A stretch of DNA of 64,000 nt from an uncultured Bacilli bacterium (GTDB lineage Bacteria > Bacillota_I > Bacilli_A > RF39 > UBA660). This document shows positions 27,883-36,239 of this stretch, in pieces. The translations under genes and the position numbers were made by a program. The stretch is from contig CALVOZ010000005.1 in NCBI GenBank assembly GCA_944350495.1, forward strand, positions 1 through 64,000. Reading direction: 5' to 3'. Under the pieces are notes generated by a model, which ran no database searches, had not been told where the DNA came from, and saw nothing but the letters and a program-made list of their open reading frames with translations. Position 1 is the first letter of the stretch. The number at the start of each line of letters is the position of its first letter.

Positions 27883-28743
27883 GTTATATAATTGCTTTTT
27901 TAATAGTTCTAAATTATTACGCATAATAGAGAAATATGTTTCACCTTTATTATATTCTTCTTCACTTAATTTATATAATGAATGAAGTTCAATTAATTCA
28001 ACATCAGTTTCTTCTTGGACAGATTTAACTGTATCATTTACTTCAGCATTGTTAGTAACATATATATAGTTTATATCGCCATTTTCAATCATTGAAGTAA
28101 CGGTATAAATATTTTTTTGAGTTAAATTTTCATTTTCTTCAAGTGAAATAACATTTATGCCATATTTTTCTAAATATAAGAACATATCATCACTAACAAC
28201 AATTGTATTTCTATTTGCACGTTCTGCCATTTCCCGATAATCTGCATCTAGTTTAATTAATTCTTGTTTTAAAATATCATATTGTTCATATACGTCATTA
28301 AGTAAATAAGTGGTTGTTATATATTCTTCAAATCCTTTTTTAACGTTATTAGCAATTGTTAATAAGTTCATTGGATCTAACCATAACTCTTCAACTTTAT
28401 TTTCATAAATAATACTTGATGAAACATCAATTATTTTTAAGTCGCGATTGTAGTTAAGCATTTTATATACATAATCTTGTTCATTTGGTCCTAAACCGTT
28501 AAACACAAATAAATCACTATTACTATAATCTTTTAATAGCTTGTCATTAACTATTTCTCCCGATACACTTCCATTTGGATAAATGCTTTTAATTTCACTA
28601 TGTTCACCATATAATCTTTCAACTACATATTCAATGGGATAAGCAGTTGTATAAATATCAATGTTTTCCATTGTGTCTTCAGCAAAACAGCCACCAGTTA
28701 AGAAGATGATAACTGTTAAAAATAATAATTTAAATTTATTCAT
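27880..28743 (-). CDS. Metal-ABC-transporter-like substrate-binding lipoprotein (ZnuA fold), ligands missing
   Basis: 287 residues. A lipoprotein signal ends in LTGGC. The fold follows the cluster A-I (ZnuA/PsaA) metal-binding proteins: TTAYPIEYVVERLYG at the start, NGLGPNEQD, LWLDPMN, and a long central helix. However, the His normally found before the EP/YEP loop, the His of the HxWLDP motif and the later His/Glu before the YL helix are not there (SGEIVN, EELWLDP and VSDDMFLYL instead). No ATPase or permease gene is nearby. It may bind another ligand or act outside transport. The stop of yidD touches its start, so the two are cotranscribed. Confidence 0.75.
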   Translation of the reverse strand: MNKFKLLFLTVIIFLTGGCFAEDTMENIDIYTTAYPIEYVVERLYGEHSEIKSIYPNGSVSGEIVNDKLLKDYSNSDLFVFNGLGPNEQDYVYKMLNYNRDLKIIDVSSSIIYENKVEELWLDPMNLLTIANNVKKGFEEYITTTYLLNDVYEQYDILKQELIKLDADYREMAERANRNTIVVSDDMFLYLEKYGINVISLEENENLTQKNIYTVTSMIENGDINYIYVTNNAEVNDTVKSVQEETDVELIELHSLYKLSEEEYNKGETYFSIMRNNLELLKKQLYN

Positions 28744-28967
28744 TAATTTCTCTCCTTTTTAATAACTGGATCATATCCATATGTTCCCCAAGGATTGCAT
28801 CTTAAAATTCTTTTAATGGACATATATGTTCCTTTAATCGAACCATATTCATTAATAGCTTCAATACTATAGTTAGAACAAGTAGGAATATGTCTACAAT
28901 AACTGTGCCATGGACCTGGAATTTTTTGATATATTTTAATAAACCAAATTAAAATTCTTTTCATCAT
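28743..28967 (-). CDS. yidD: Membrane protein insertion efficiency factor YidD
   Basis: 74 residues with the signature [15 protein letters not shown] and RCNPWG.YGYDPV, including the three conserved cysteines. YidD helps YidC insert membrane proteins. An N-terminal amphipathic segment ([13 protein letters not shown]) is typical. It is transcribed away from rnc, from a promoter on the minus strand (TATAAT at 28980-28985, TTTACT about 17 bases beyond). Confidence 0.95.
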   Translation of the reverse strand: MMKRILIWFIKIYQKIPGPWHSYCRHIPTCSNYSIEAINEYGSIKGTYMSIKRILRCNPWGTYGYDPVIKKERN

Positions 28968-29025
28968 AACACCAACATAATTATACTAAAATTATGTTAA
29001 AAAGTAAAACATTATTCATTTTTTT

Positions 29026-29034
29026 TGGTATAAT
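29026..29034 (+). promoter_or_regulatory. Extended -10 promoter for rnc
   Basis: TGGTATAAT at 29026-29034 with a weak -35; divergent from the yidD promoter. Confidence 0.6.
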
Positions 29035-29065
29035 AGAGTGGAACTGTTAGAGAAGGGAGATAAGT

Positions 29066-29740
29066 ATGGAAGATTTATTAAATAGATTAGATATACCATA
29101 TCGTAACATTAAACTATATCGTAGAGCTTTGACTCACACATCATATGCTAATGAAGCAGGGGTAGAAAGTTATGAACGATTAGAGTATTTAGGAGATGCG
29201 GTATTAGAACTTATTATGAGTGAATATTTATATAAAAATACTGAAGAACCAGAAGGAAAAATGACTAAATTAAGAAGTTATTATGTTTGTGAAAACGCTT
29301 TATATGAATATTCAATCCTATTAGGTTTAAATGAAGAGTTATTGTTAGGTAATGGCGAATTAGAACGTGACGGTAAGCACAATCGTGCAATAGTTGCTGA
29401 TATATTTGAATCTTTTATTGGAGCAATGTTCCTTGATATAGGAATTGAGCAAGTGAAAAGTTTTATTTATAAAAATATAATTCCATTAATAGAAAACAAA
29501 TCACTAGAGTTTATTAATGACTATAAATCTATTTTACAAGAATTAGTTCAAACTGATAAAAAGAGTTTGGAATATGTAATTGTAAATGAGTCTGGTCCTG
29601 CTCATGAAAAAGAATTTAGTGTAGTTGTAAAAATAGATGATATTGTTTATGGTAGTGGAGTAGCGCACTCTAAAAAAGAAGCAGAACAACTAGCTGCTAA
29701 AGATGCGTTACAAAAAGCTCAAGATGGAAATTCTTTATAA
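29066..29740 (+). CDS. rnc: Ribonuclease III
   Basis: 224 residues. The catalytic domain carries the signature YERLEYLGDAVLEL and a second acidic cluster IVADIFESFIGA. A double-stranded RNA-binding domain follows (about 155-222, ending KKEAEQLAAKDAL). It processes rRNA precursors and other structured RNAs. It coexists with the mini-III RNase at 1.0 kb, as in Bacillus. AGGGAGAT precedes the ATG. Confidence 0.96.
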   Translation: MEDLLNRLDIPYRNIKLYRRALTHTSYANEAGVESYERLEYLGDAVLELIMSEYLYKNTEEPEGKMTKLRSYYVCENALYEYSILLGLNEELLLGNGELERDGKHNRAIVADIFESFIGAMFLDIGIEQVKSFIYKNIIPLIENKSLEFINDYKSILQELVQTDKKSLEYVIVNESGPAHEKEFSVVVKIDDIVYGSGVAHSKKEAEQLAAKDALQKAQDGNSL

Positions 29741-29769
29741 TGAATAAGAATTATTTCTTGAGTAAATGG

Positions 29770-29799
29770 TTGCAGTTATTCTAAATAATATGTTAAAAT
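29770..29799 (+). promoter_or_regulatory. Promoter for yebC
   Basis: TTGCAG at 29770-29775, an 18-bp spacer with TG at 29791-29792, TAAAAT at 29794-29799. Confidence 0.6.
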
Positions 29800-29821
29800 A
29801 GTTGAGAAAAGGAGAGATAAT

Positions 29822-30535
29822 ATGGGAAGATTTCCTAATATTGCAGCTGCTAAAGCTAAAACTGGGGCAGCGCGTGGTAAACTTTATGGTATGTATGCAA
29901 AAGAAATCTATCAAGCCGCTAAAAATGGTGGTATCACTCCTGAAGGTAATCCAAGTTTAAAGAGATTGATTGAAAAAGCTAAAAAGGAACAGGTACCAAG
30001 TGATATTATTAAACGCGCTATTGATAAAGTTAGTGGTGGCGTTGGTGAAGACTATCAAGAATTAGTGTATGAAATATTTGGCCCAGGTGGTTCAACATTA
30101 ATGGTTAAATGTTTAACAGACAATGTTAACCGTAGTGTTAGTGATTTAAGAGCGGTTATAAATAAATGCCATGTTAAAATGGGTGCTATGGGGAGTGTAG
30201 CATACATGTATGATAACTTATGCGTGGTTGGATTTAAAGGCTTAACTGAAGACGAAGTCATGGAATCATTAATAATGAATGATGTAGATTTTGTGGATTT
30301 AGAAAATAATGATGATGAAATTATTATATATGGCGAGCCACAAGATTTGTTTAAAATTAAGTCAGCTATTACAAGTATTAATGAAAATATTGAATTTACA
30401 ATTGATGAAATTTCTTTATTGCCTAAAGAAAGAATCACTTTAGAAGGTGAGGCATTAGATGAATTCAATAGATTAGTAACTATGCTTGATGAAGTAGATG
30501 ACGTACAAAATGTATACCATAATGTTGAATTATAA
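29822..30535 (+). CDS. YebC/PmpR family protein
   Basis: 237 residues. The N-terminal part (FPNIAAAKAKTGAARGKLY...KEIYQAAKNGG) is a diverged form of the YebC signature, followed by the conserved NVNRSVSDLRAVINK region. The family was annotated as transcription regulators, and more recent work links members to easing ribosome stalling at difficult sequences. It has its own promoter and an intrinsic terminator just before prfB. Translation is probable from GGAGAG upstream of the ATG. Confidence 0.88.
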   Translation: MGRFPNIAAAKAKTGAARGKLYGMYAKEIYQAAKNGGITPEGNPSLKRLIEKAKKEQVPSDIIKRAIDKVSGGVGEDYQELVYEIFGPGGSTLMVKCLTDNVNRSVSDLRAVINKCHVKMGAMGSVAYMYDNLCVVGFKGLTEDEVMESLIMNDVDFVDLENNDDEIIIYGEPQDLFKIKSAITSINENIEFTIDEISLLPKERITLEGEALDEFNRLVTMLDEVDDVQNVYHNVEL

Positions 30536-30563
30536 GAGAATAACGAAAAGTTATTCTTTTTTT
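30536..30563 (+). terminator. Intrinsic terminator after yebC
   Basis: 8-bp stem (30537-30544 with 30550-30557) and a T run. Confidence 0.85.
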
Positions 30564-30576
30564 ATAACTAAAAAGA

Positions 30577-30585
30577 TGTTATAAT
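30577..30585 (+). promoter_or_regulatory. Extended -10 promoter for prfB
   Basis: TGTTATAAT at 30577-30585, about 22 bases before the prfB start. Confidence 0.6.
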
Positions 30586-30606
30586 TATATAGTACGGAGG
30601 ATGGAT

Positions 30607-31720
30607 ATGGAATTAAATGAATTGATATATCTATATCAAGGATATAACAACAAGATAGAAGAATTATGGAGGTCTCTTTGACCCAAATAAAAAAGAACAA
30701 CAAATTAAAGAATTAGAAAGTAAAATAGCTGATCCTAATTTTTGGAATATGGAAAAACCTAATACCGTTATTAGTGAACTCAATCAGTTAAAGAAAAATT
30801 ATAATCATGTAAGAAAATTAAAAGATAAGATTAATTCTAATTTAGAAATGCTTAATGTCCTTAGTAATGATGTTGATCATGAATTAGAAAGTGTTATTCT
30901 AGAAGAATCTAAAGATATTCAAAAAGAATTAGATGAAATTAGTTTATTATTACTTTTAAATGGTCCGTATGATGAATTTGATTGTATCTTAGAAATACAT
31001 CCTGGAGCAGGAGGCACTGAATCATGTGATTGGGCTAATATGCTTTATCGTATGTATACAAGATATTGTGATTCAAAGAATTATAAATATGAAGTGATTG
31101 ATTATCAGGCTGGTGAAGAGGCTGGAATTAAAAGTGTTGCTATTATTATTCATGGTGTAAATTGTTATGGATATTTGAAGTCAGAAAAAGGAGTTCATCG
31201 TTTAATTAGAATTTCACCATTTGATTCAAATAGTCGAAGACATACCTCTTTTGCTTCAGTTGACATTACTCCTTTATATCAAACTAAAGATATCGAAATT
31301 GAAATAAAAGATAGTGATATTAGAGTTGATGTGTATCGATCTAGTGGTAAAGGAGGACAAGGGGTTAATACTACTGATAGTGCGGTTAGAATAACCCATT
31401 TGGAAACAGGCATAGTTGTTACTTGTCAAAATGAAAGAAGCCAAATAAGAAATAAAGAAATTGCTTTAGAAGTGTTAAAAAACAAATTATATCAAAAACA
31501 ATTAGAAGAAAGACAAAAAGAGTTATCTAATATTAAAGGAAATAATGCAGATATTAATTTTGGTTCACAAATTAGAACCTACACAATGCATCCTTATTCT
31601 TTAGTTAAAGACCATCGTACTAATTGTGAAACTGCTAATGTTAACAAAGTACTAGATGGTGATTTAGATATGTTCATTAATGAATATTTAAAGAAAGTGA
31701 TGAAGTATGAAGAAGATTAG
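30607..31720 (+). CDS. prfB: Peptide chain release factor 2, with programmed +1 frameshift
   Basis: The coding sequence needs a +1 shift. The 0 frame from ATG 30607 runs 24 codons to CTT followed by TGA at 30679-30681. Translation resumes at GAC 30680 and continues to 31720, giving about 370 residues. A Shine-Dalgarno-like GGAGG lies just before the shift site, as in the classic autoregulatory RF2 signal. The protein has the tripeptide anticodon-region motif SPF near HRLIRISPFD and the catalytic GGQ (SGKGGQGVNTTDSAV). RF2 reads UAA and UGA, so this mechanism shows that UGA is a stop codon here. Start 30607 is preferred to 30601 on spacing from GGAGG. The end overlaps the YitT gene. Confidence 0.95.
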
Positions 31721-32534
31721 TTTAAAAAAAATAATATGGTTTATTGGAGGATTACTTTTGATGTCATTGGCATTTAATTTGTTTTTATTCCCATATAACA
31801 TTCTTAATGGTGTTAGTGGTTTAGGAATAGTAGCTAATAAATTTTTAAAATTGGATGCTTCAATTGTAATTTTGGTGATAAATGTTATTTTAATTATTGT
31901 AAGCTTTATATTTTTAGATAAGGAAAGTACTAAAAATACTATTTTAGGTTCAATATTATACCCAATATTTATTAAAGTAACAGAATTTTTACCAAGTATG
32001 GTAGAATTTGGTGAATTAGAATCAATAGTTAAAATTGTATGTGGTTCAGCGATGTTTGGCGTAGGTGCAGGCTTTGTGTTCAAGGCAGGATATACGACAG
32101 GAGGCACAGATATCCTTACGCAGGTTTTAAGCAAGTATGGAAAAATGAGCGTTGGTTCCTCAATGCTATATACTAACGGTTTAATTGTGGCAATGTCACT
32201 GGTGTTTGGTCTTACAACCTTTGTATATACTATTATTAATTTATTTATAGTAAGTATGATGATTGATAAAGTAGTATTAGGCATATCGCAATCTAAAGCT
32301 TTATATATTATTACTGAACATGAAACGAGTATAAAAAAATATATTATAAATACCTTATCACATGGCGTAACAATCTTAGATGGTCATGGTGGTTATACAG
32401 GGGATTATAAAAAAGTTATTATGTGTATAGTCCCAACTAGTCAATATTATTCATTAAAAGAGAATATAAAAAAAATAGATCCAAATGCATTCTTTGTTAC
32501 AAGTAATGCATATGAAGTATCTGGAGGAGCTTAG
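31707..32534 (+). CDS. YitT family membrane protein (DUF161/DUF2179)
   Basis: 275 residues with five or six transmembrane helices in the first 190. It shows the family motifs GVSGLGIV, GYTTGGTDILTQVL and the ending domain DUF2179 (about 195-270, with IVPTSQYYSLKENIKKIDPNAF). The function of YitT proteins is not settled. It overlaps prfB by 14 bases and is followed 15 bases later by ftsE, so it is probably in one transcript with ftsEX. Confidence 0.88.
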   Translation: MKKISLKKIIWFIGGLLLMSLAFNLFLFPYNILNGVSGLGIVANKFLKLDASIVILVINVILIIVSFIFLDKESTKNTILGSILYPIFIKVTEFLPSMVEFGELESIVKIVCGSAMFGVGAGFVFKAGYTTGGTDILTQVLSKYGKMSVGSSMLYTNGLIVAMSLVFGLTTFVYTIINLFIVSMMIDKVVLGISQSKALYIITEHETSIKKYIINTLSHGVTILDGHGGYTGDYKKVIMCIVPTSQYYSLKENIKKIDPNAFFVTSNAYEVSGGA

Positions 32535-32549
32535 GAAAGGAGATGGCAT

Positions 32550-33245
32550 ATGAGTTTAATAAATATGAAAAACGTCCGTAAAGTATATAAAAATGGTACA
32601 ACGGCTATTCATGATTTAGATTTATCAATTAATAAAGGTGAATTTGTTTTTATTATTGGAGCAACTGGTTGTGGGAAATCAACTTTAATAAAAATGTTAT
32701 ATCGTGAGGAAAAACCTACGGCTGGGCAAATATTAGTAGGTGGATTAGATGTAGCAAAAATAAGAAATAGTAAGATATATAAAATAAGGAGAAAAATTGG
32801 TGTAGTGTTCCAAGATTTTAAATTGTTACCAAAACTTACTGTATATGAAAATATTGCTTTTGCATTAGAAGTGTTTGGACTTCCTAAAAGCGAGGTTCAT
32901 GCTAAGGTTATGAAAGTACTAGATTTAGTTGGACTAAAAGGAAAAGCTAAACAATATCCTTCACAACTATCCGGTGGTGAACAACAACGTACTGCTATAG
33001 CTAGAGCTATTGTAAATGGTCCTAAAATATTAATATGCGATGAACCAACTGGAAACCTAGATGAAAAAACTAGTTTAGAAGTTATGGCTGTATTAGAAGC
33101 TATTAATAAATTAGGAACAACAATTATTATGGTTACTCATGATACTGATATCGTTAATAAGATGAAGAAAAGAGTTATCGAACTTGATTCTGGAAGAATT
33201 TTAAAAGAGTATGCAGAGGGGGAATACGAGCATGAAGCTATTTAG
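32550..33245 (+). CDS. ftsE: Cell division ATP-binding protein FtsE
   Basis: 231-residue ABC ATPase. Walker A is GATGCGKST, the Q-loop is in VFQDFKLLPKLTVYENIAF, the signature is LSGGEQQR and Walker B is LICDEPTGNLD, followed by the switch His in MVTHD. With FtsX it forms a membrane machine that activates peptidoglycan hydrolases at division or elongation sites. AAAGGAGAT precedes the ATG. The stop overlaps ftsX by 14 bases. Confidence 0.95.
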   Translation: MSLINMKNVRKVYKNGTTAIHDLDLSINKGEFVFIIGATGCGKSTLIKMLYREEKPTAGQILVGGLDVAKIRNSKIYKIRRKIGVVFQDFKLLPKLTVYENIAFALEVFGLPKSEVHAKVMKVLDLVGLKGKAKQYPSQLSGGEQQRTAIARAIVNGPKILICDEPTGNLDEKTSLEVMAVLEAINKLGTTIIMVTHDTDIVNKMKKRVIELDSGRILKEYAEGEYEHEAI

Positions 33246-34152
33246 AATAATTGGACGTTCTATTCGCGATTCATTTAATAGTATTTTTCGTAATTTAGCA
33301 TTTTCTTTTGCTTCAATATTTTGCATTATGATTACATTATTTATGGTTGCTGTATCAGCAATCTTAGCCGAAAATGTAAATTATATTACAAATAAAGTTA
33401 AAAGTGATGTTACAATTGTTGTATTCTTAGATAAAGATATTACTGAAGAGAGAATCGGTGAAATAGAAGAATTACTGTATGATTTAGATAATCTTCAAGA
33501 TGGTGAAGATGCTATTGTTTTTAATAGTAAAATGGATATTCGTGAAGATTGGATGGAATCAAGTGATATCTATGAAAGCGTAATGGGTAGTTGGGATACA
33601 AGAGAAGAAAATCCATTACAAGATACGTATCATGTTAAAGTAACTGATATTAAACTTATTGATGAGACTGCTGAGGAAATAGAGAAAATTGAAGGCGTTG
33701 ATGTCGTTAAATATGGTGAAAAGATGGTAAAAAATCTAGTTTCTGTCTTTGATGCTATTAAAAATGGAAGTATAATTATCGTAATTGCCTTAGTTGCTGT
33801 TGCTGCTTTTTTAATTGCTAATACTATTAGAATTACTATTTTTTCAAGAAAAAGGGAAATAGATATTATGCGATTAGTAGGAGCATCTAACATAAATATA
33901 AAAATTCCATTCTTCTTTGAAGGATTATTCTTAGGAATATTGGGAGCAGCTATTCCAATCTTAGCTACAATTTATGGCTATACAGCTATTTATGAAGCGT
34001 TAGATGATGGAAAAATATTTGGGACTTCTTGGATAACATTAGTCAAACCAACACCACTAGTATATGAGATTTCAATTATGTTATTAATTATTGGAGCTGT
34101 AGTTGGTATTATTGGTTCTGTTGGAGCAGTTAAAAAACATTTAAAAATATAA
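33232..34152 (+). CDS. ftsX: Cell division protein FtsX
   Basis: 306 residues. One N-terminal transmembrane helix (about 22-42) is followed by an extracellular domain (about 45-170) and three further helices (about 180-300), including IANTIRITIFSRKREIDIMRLVGAS, the conserved FtsX segment. The extracellular loop is where FtsX contacts a hydrolase; the coiled-coil M23 protein at 18.9 kb is a candidate. Start 33232 follows GAGGGGGA; an in-frame GTG-type start at 33211 is less likely. A terminator follows. Confidence 0.94.
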   Translation: MKLFRIIGRSIRDSFNSIFRNLAFSFASIFCIMITLFMVAVSAILAENVNYITNKVKSDVTIVVFLDKDITEERIGEIEELLYDLDNLQDGEDAIVFNSKMDIREDWMESSDIYESVMGSWDTREENPLQDTYHVKVTDIKLIDETAEEIEKIEGVDVVKYGEKMVKNLVSVFDAIKNGSIIIVIALVAVAAFLIANTIRITIFSRKREIDIMRLVGASNINIKIPFFFEGLFLGILGAAIPILATIYGYTAIYEALDDGKIFGTSWITLVKPTPLVYEISIMLLIIGAVVGIIGSVGAVKKHLKI

Positions 34153-34174
34153 AACGAGTTATACTCGTTTTTTT
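34151..34174 (+). terminator. Intrinsic terminator after ftsX
   Basis: 8-bp stem (34152-34159 with 34163-34170), 3-base loop, T run. Confidence 0.85.
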
Positions 34175-34185
34175 ATGCATAAAAT
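34161..34185 (+). promoter_or_regulatory. Possible SigE-type promoter for yunB
   Basis: CATAAAAT (34178-34185) fits CATAnnnT, with ATA at 34161-34163 about 14 bases upstream. If used, transcription would start almost at the ATG (34191). Confidence 0.35.
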
Positions 34186-34190
34186 GTAAT

Positions 34191-34820
34191 ATGAAAAAGA
34201 TATATATAATTAGTGCTATTTCTATAATATTTATTACTTTTTGCGTTTTAAATAAATATTCTAATCCAATATTAATGACTAAAGCTAAAAATGAATCTTA
34301 TAATATAATGACTAGAATAGTTAATGAAGCGGTAAGTAAAACAATTATTGATTCTTATGATGTTAATGACTTATTCATCTTAAGTTATGATACTAATGGT
34401 AATATTGTAAGCATTGATTTAGATTCTATGATAATTAATAAAATATTAGCCGAAATATCTTTGGATATTGAAAAAAAACTTAGAAACATTGAAATTACAA
34501 ATTATCAAATACCATTTGGCATAGTATTTAAAAATAATTTTTTAGCTCATTTAGGCCCTAATATTCCTGTTAAAATGAAATTAGTTGGGAGTGTAATTAA
34601 TCATATTGAAACTAATATTACTAACTATGGTATAAACAATGCTTTAGTTGAGGTATTCGTTGATATTAAAGTTAATTTAAATATAATCTTACCTTTTGTT
34701 AGTGATAATATAACTACTAACAATAGGATTCCATTAGCGCTTAAATTAATAAGAGGTAATGTTCCAGAATATTATTCCGGTAGTTCTAATGGTAATTTAA
34801 TTTCTATACCAATTGAATAA
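34191..34820 (+). CDS. yunB: Sporulation protein YunB
   Basis: 209 residues. An N-terminal transmembrane anchor (1-18) precedes an exported domain with the YunB landmarks: NPILMTKAKNESYNIMTRIVN, LGPNIPVKMKLVGSVINHIET, NYGINNALVEVFVDI and a C-terminal GNVPEYYSG. In Bacillus, YunB is a SigE-regulon protein needed for efficient spore formation. yutD follows directly, as in the Bacillus yun/yut region. No clear Shine-Dalgarno is visible before the ATG; the upstream bases instead look like a sporulation promoter. Confidence 0.88.
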   Translation: MKKIYIISAISIIFITFCVLNKYSNPILMTKAKNESYNIMTRIVNEAVSKTIIDSYDVNDLFILSYDTNGNIVSIDLDSMIINKILAEISLDIEKKLRNIEITNYQIPFGIVFKNNFLAHLGPNIPVKMKLVGSVINHIETNITNYGINNALVEVFVDIKVNLNIILPFVSDNITTNNRIPLALKLIRGNVPEYYSGSSNGNLISIPIE

Positions 34821-34854
34821 AAGTATGATAAAATATAACTGAAGGGAGCATAAT

Positions 34855-35142
34855 ATGAAGATCAAATTAGAAAATACAGAATGGGAATTAACTGAAGAAT
34901 ATAAAGATGGCTTCGATGAAGAAGCTGTTAAAGAAAGATATACTGATTACTTTGAACCATATGATTTTATAATTGGGGACTGGTCATATGGTAAATTAAG
35001 ATTAAAAGGCTTCTGTAAGAAAATAAATAAGATTTGTAATAAGCTAAATGATATTAAATATAAGGAAGAGTATATTAAAGATTTATGTGCGTATGAATGC
35101 CGTTGGTTTATGCTAACTAAAGTAAAAGAGGAGAAAAAATAA
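34855..35142 (+). CDS. yutD: YutD family protein (DUF1027)
   Basis: 95 residues with the DUF1027 landmarks: EYKDGFDEEAVKERYTDYF, YDFIIGDWSYGKLRLKGF and a C-terminal cysteine pair (CAYEC) before FML. The function is unknown, and the protein is widespread in Bacilli. The stop lies inside the stem of an intrinsic terminator. A -10-like TGATAAAAT and GAAGGGAG lie upstream, so it can be expressed apart from yunB. Confidence 0.88.
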   Translation: MKIKLENTEWELTEEYKDGFDEEAVKERYTDYFEPYDFIIGDWSYGKLRLKGFCKKINKICNKLNDIKYKEEYIKDLCAYECRWFMLTKVKEEKK

Positions 35143-35155
35143 TCCTCTTTTTTTA
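35125..35155 (+). terminator. Intrinsic terminator overlapping the yutD stop
   Basis: 8-bp stem (35125-35132 with 35143-35150) and a T run. Confidence 0.8.
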
Positions 35156-35219
35156 TTTGATAGATTGAAAAAAAAAGTTATTAATGTTATACTTATAAGG
35201 TAAAGGTAGGAGAATAAAA

Positions 35220-35477
35220 ATGGAGAAGGAAATGATTAGAGTGGTTGATACTGACGGTATTGAACTAGATGTTGAGTTAGTTTCTATCTTGGAAGATAAG
35301 GAAGAAAATAATAAGTATTTAGTTTATACAAAAGGTGAAACACAAAGAAGTGGCAATCTTATATTATATATTTCTAAAGTTTTACAACAAGGGAGTAATA
35401 TTGTTCTTGAAAATATTGAAGATGATGAAGAATGGGGTAACGTTAAAAGAATTATGAGTGAGATAGTGAGTAAATAA
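35220..35477 (+). CDS. DUF1292 protein (YrzB-like)
   Basis: 85-residue acidic protein with the DUF1292 pattern (VVDTDGIELDVELVSIL, NKYLVYT, LYISKVLQQG, EDDEEW). Its role is unknown. In Bacillus yrzB lies with yrrK and yrzL; that context is absent here. AGGTAGGAG precedes the ATG. The stop overlaps the start of the next gene by one base, so the two form an operon. Confidence 0.85.
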   Translation: MEKEMIRVVDTDGIELDVELVSILEDKEENNKYLVYTKGETQRSGNLILYISKVLQQGSNIVLENIEDDEEWGNVKRIMSEIVSK

Positions 35478-36187
35478 TGAATAACTATAGTAACCCAATG
35501 GTAACATATGATGAAGTGGTAGATGCTATTAAAGCAATCATCGATTGTTCAAAGGCAAATGGCTACTTAGATGATTATGGATTTTTAAACGTTAAATATG
35601 ATTCTTTAAACAAAAACCCAATTCGTGAGGAACAAGAAAAATTATTAGTTAATGCTCTCCAATCTTTAGAAAAGACAATTGATGCGACAAACAAAGTAAT
35701 CCGTGAAAACCTTGAAAAAGAATTAGCTGAATTAGAAACTGATGATGTCGTTGTAATTTATGCTGAATATGAACACGGTGAAGAAAGACGTAAATTAGCA
35801 TCACAAAAAGATTTAGTTATGAGATTAAAAGAAATGTCTCTACCAATCGAAGTTTTATTTAATCCTAATGATGACGTAGAGTGTCTAGAGGAATTACCTG
35901 ATGGTTTAGAAGAAATTACAGATGAAGAAATAGAACCTACAGAGGAAATAGTTGAAGATTTAGCTGATGAAGAATTTACTGAAGAAGAAAATTTTGATGA
36001 CAACGAAGAATATGTAGAAGAAGTCGAAGAAAAAAAAGCGCCTGTACAAAAAGAGGCAAATAAAACCAATATTGATAAAATTAAACTAATTAAAAAAGCC
36101 TTAGATAAAGCTAGGGAAAAAGATAATGAGCAATTAGTAAAAATTTTAGAACAACAATTGAGAAAAGAAATTGAAAATATAAAGTAA
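35477..36187 (+). CDS. Uncharacterised acidic protein
   Basis: 236 residues. The N-terminal half (1-130) is helical. The middle (about 135-195) is an extremely acidic stretch rich in Glu, and the C-terminus (200-236) is a basic, coiled-coil-like helix (IKLIKKALDKAREKDNEQLV). No signal peptide or membrane segment is visible. I do not recognise a family. It is translationally coupled to the DUF1292 gene and ends at a terminator. Confidence 0.65.
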   Translation: MNNYSNPMVTYDEVVDAIKAIIDCSKANGYLDDYGFLNVKYDSLNKNPIREEQEKLLVNALQSLEKTIDATNKVIRENLEKELAELETDDVVVIYAEYEHGEERRKLASQKDLVMRLKEMSLPIEVLFNPNDDVECLEELPDGLEEITDEEIEPTEEIVEDLADEEFTEEENFDDNEEYVEEVEEKKAPVQKEANKTNIDKIKLIKKALDKAREKDNEQLVKILEQQLRKEIENIK

Positions 36188-36211
36188 AAAAATACAAACT
36201 GTATTTTTTTT
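36186..36211 (+). terminator. Intrinsic terminator
   Basis: 7-bp stem (36189-36195 with 36201-36207) and a T run. Confidence 0.7.
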
Positions 36212-36239
36212 GCTAGTTAGAGTAGAATAGGATGGTAGT

